Positions 63,746 to 64,000 of a stretch of DNA of 64,000 nt are shown piece after piece. A program made the position numbers and the translations under genes. Each line of letters begins with the position of its first letter. Position 1 is the first letter of the stretch. Source of the stretch: DAITQM01 sp039794245 (lineage in GTDB: Bacteria > Pseudomonadota > Gammaproteobacteria > Xanthomonadales > Wenzhouxiangellaceae); NCBI GenBank assembly GCA_039794245.1, contig JBDIVS010000011.1:33378-97377 (forward strand). The letters run 5' to 3'. The notes below the pieces were generated by a model that searched no databases, had not been told where the DNA came from, and saw only the letters and a program-made list of their open reading frames with translations.

Positions 63746-64000
63746 AATACGAACCCGTCAACACCAAAACCGGCGATTCCATCGCCCGGCCGTGGTTGCC
63801 GGCTTATCCTCACGATTGGGGGGCGAAAGGTGGCAGGAGAACAGAAAACGCCACATCATCCCATCTCTGCCATGTTACAAACGACTTCGACCGCCGGGCA
63901 GTGCCTGCCCGGAGTCAGTGGCTTGGGTCTTGGTGTCGCACGATCGCCGCTGGCGACCTAGCAACCTAAGTCTGCATCAACGCCAGCCGCCGGGCACTGC

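Overview
The window is G+C-rich chromosomal DNA from the replication-origin neighbourhood of a Gammaproteobacterium. The order gyrB–recF–dnaN–dnaA, divergent from rpmH–rnpA–yidC–mnmE, is the classic origin arrangement. The ubiquinone gene ubiA, rhodoquinone gene rquA, a NapC-type cytochrome and a Puu/Pot putrescine cluster fit this placement. No rRNA, tRNA or CRISPR array was seen.

Layout. 0–6 kb: the 3' half of glyS, a degenerate GmhB-like HAD protein, a truncated sulfotransferase, a sugar epimerase, a glycine-zipper lipoprotein and a thioredoxin/NHL protein. 6–13 kb: a minus-strand extracellular electron transfer operon, reading mtrC/omcA (10 hemes) – mtrA/dmsE (10 hemes) – mtrB (porin) – diheme cytochrome c – napC/cymA (4 hemes), closed by a terminator. 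13–15 kb: rquA overlaps a decaying fumarate reductase flavoprotein gene. FNR/ANR-like boxes lie upstream of both mtrC and rquA. 15–20 kb: a PLP sulfur enzyme, a P-type ATPase remnant, cytochrome b561, a cyanophycinase-like protein and a desaturase. 20–30 kb: the origin gene block, with two perfect DnaA boxes between dnaA and dnaN. 30–40 kb: an unknown protein, a response-regulator remnant, penicillin acylase, DoxX, glutathionyl-hydroquinone reductase, a CDF efflux protein, a MITE-like element, a STAS-like protein, prolyl 4-hydroxylase and an M20 peptidase. 40–53 kb: putrescine uptake and breakdown (puuB, puuA, spuC-like, potFGHI, a second aminotransferase, an aldehyde dehydrogenase), with a porin gene and an acetolactate-synthase-like gene broken inside it. 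53–61 kb: a broken SNF2/SWIM helicase, ubiA, pncB–pncA, a Fur-box-controlled cytochrome c–FTR1 iron permease, a frameshifted carbonic anhydrase and hemW. 61–64 kb: a small A+T-richer gene, a DNA-adenine-methylase/IS66 chimera, a DUF486 protein and a cluster of 15-bp repeats.

How it fits together. The cell appears able to pass electrons from the quinone pool (ubiquinone, perhaps rhodoquinone) through an inner-membrane NapC-type protein and periplasmic cytochromes to an MtrCAB conduit across the outer membrane, probably under low-oxygen control. It also imports putrescine and degrades it by the gamma-glutamyl and/or transaminase route.

The window is unusually rich in broken genes: about ten in 64 kb, several with internal deletions that simple sequencing error cannot explain. 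This suggests ongoing gene loss.
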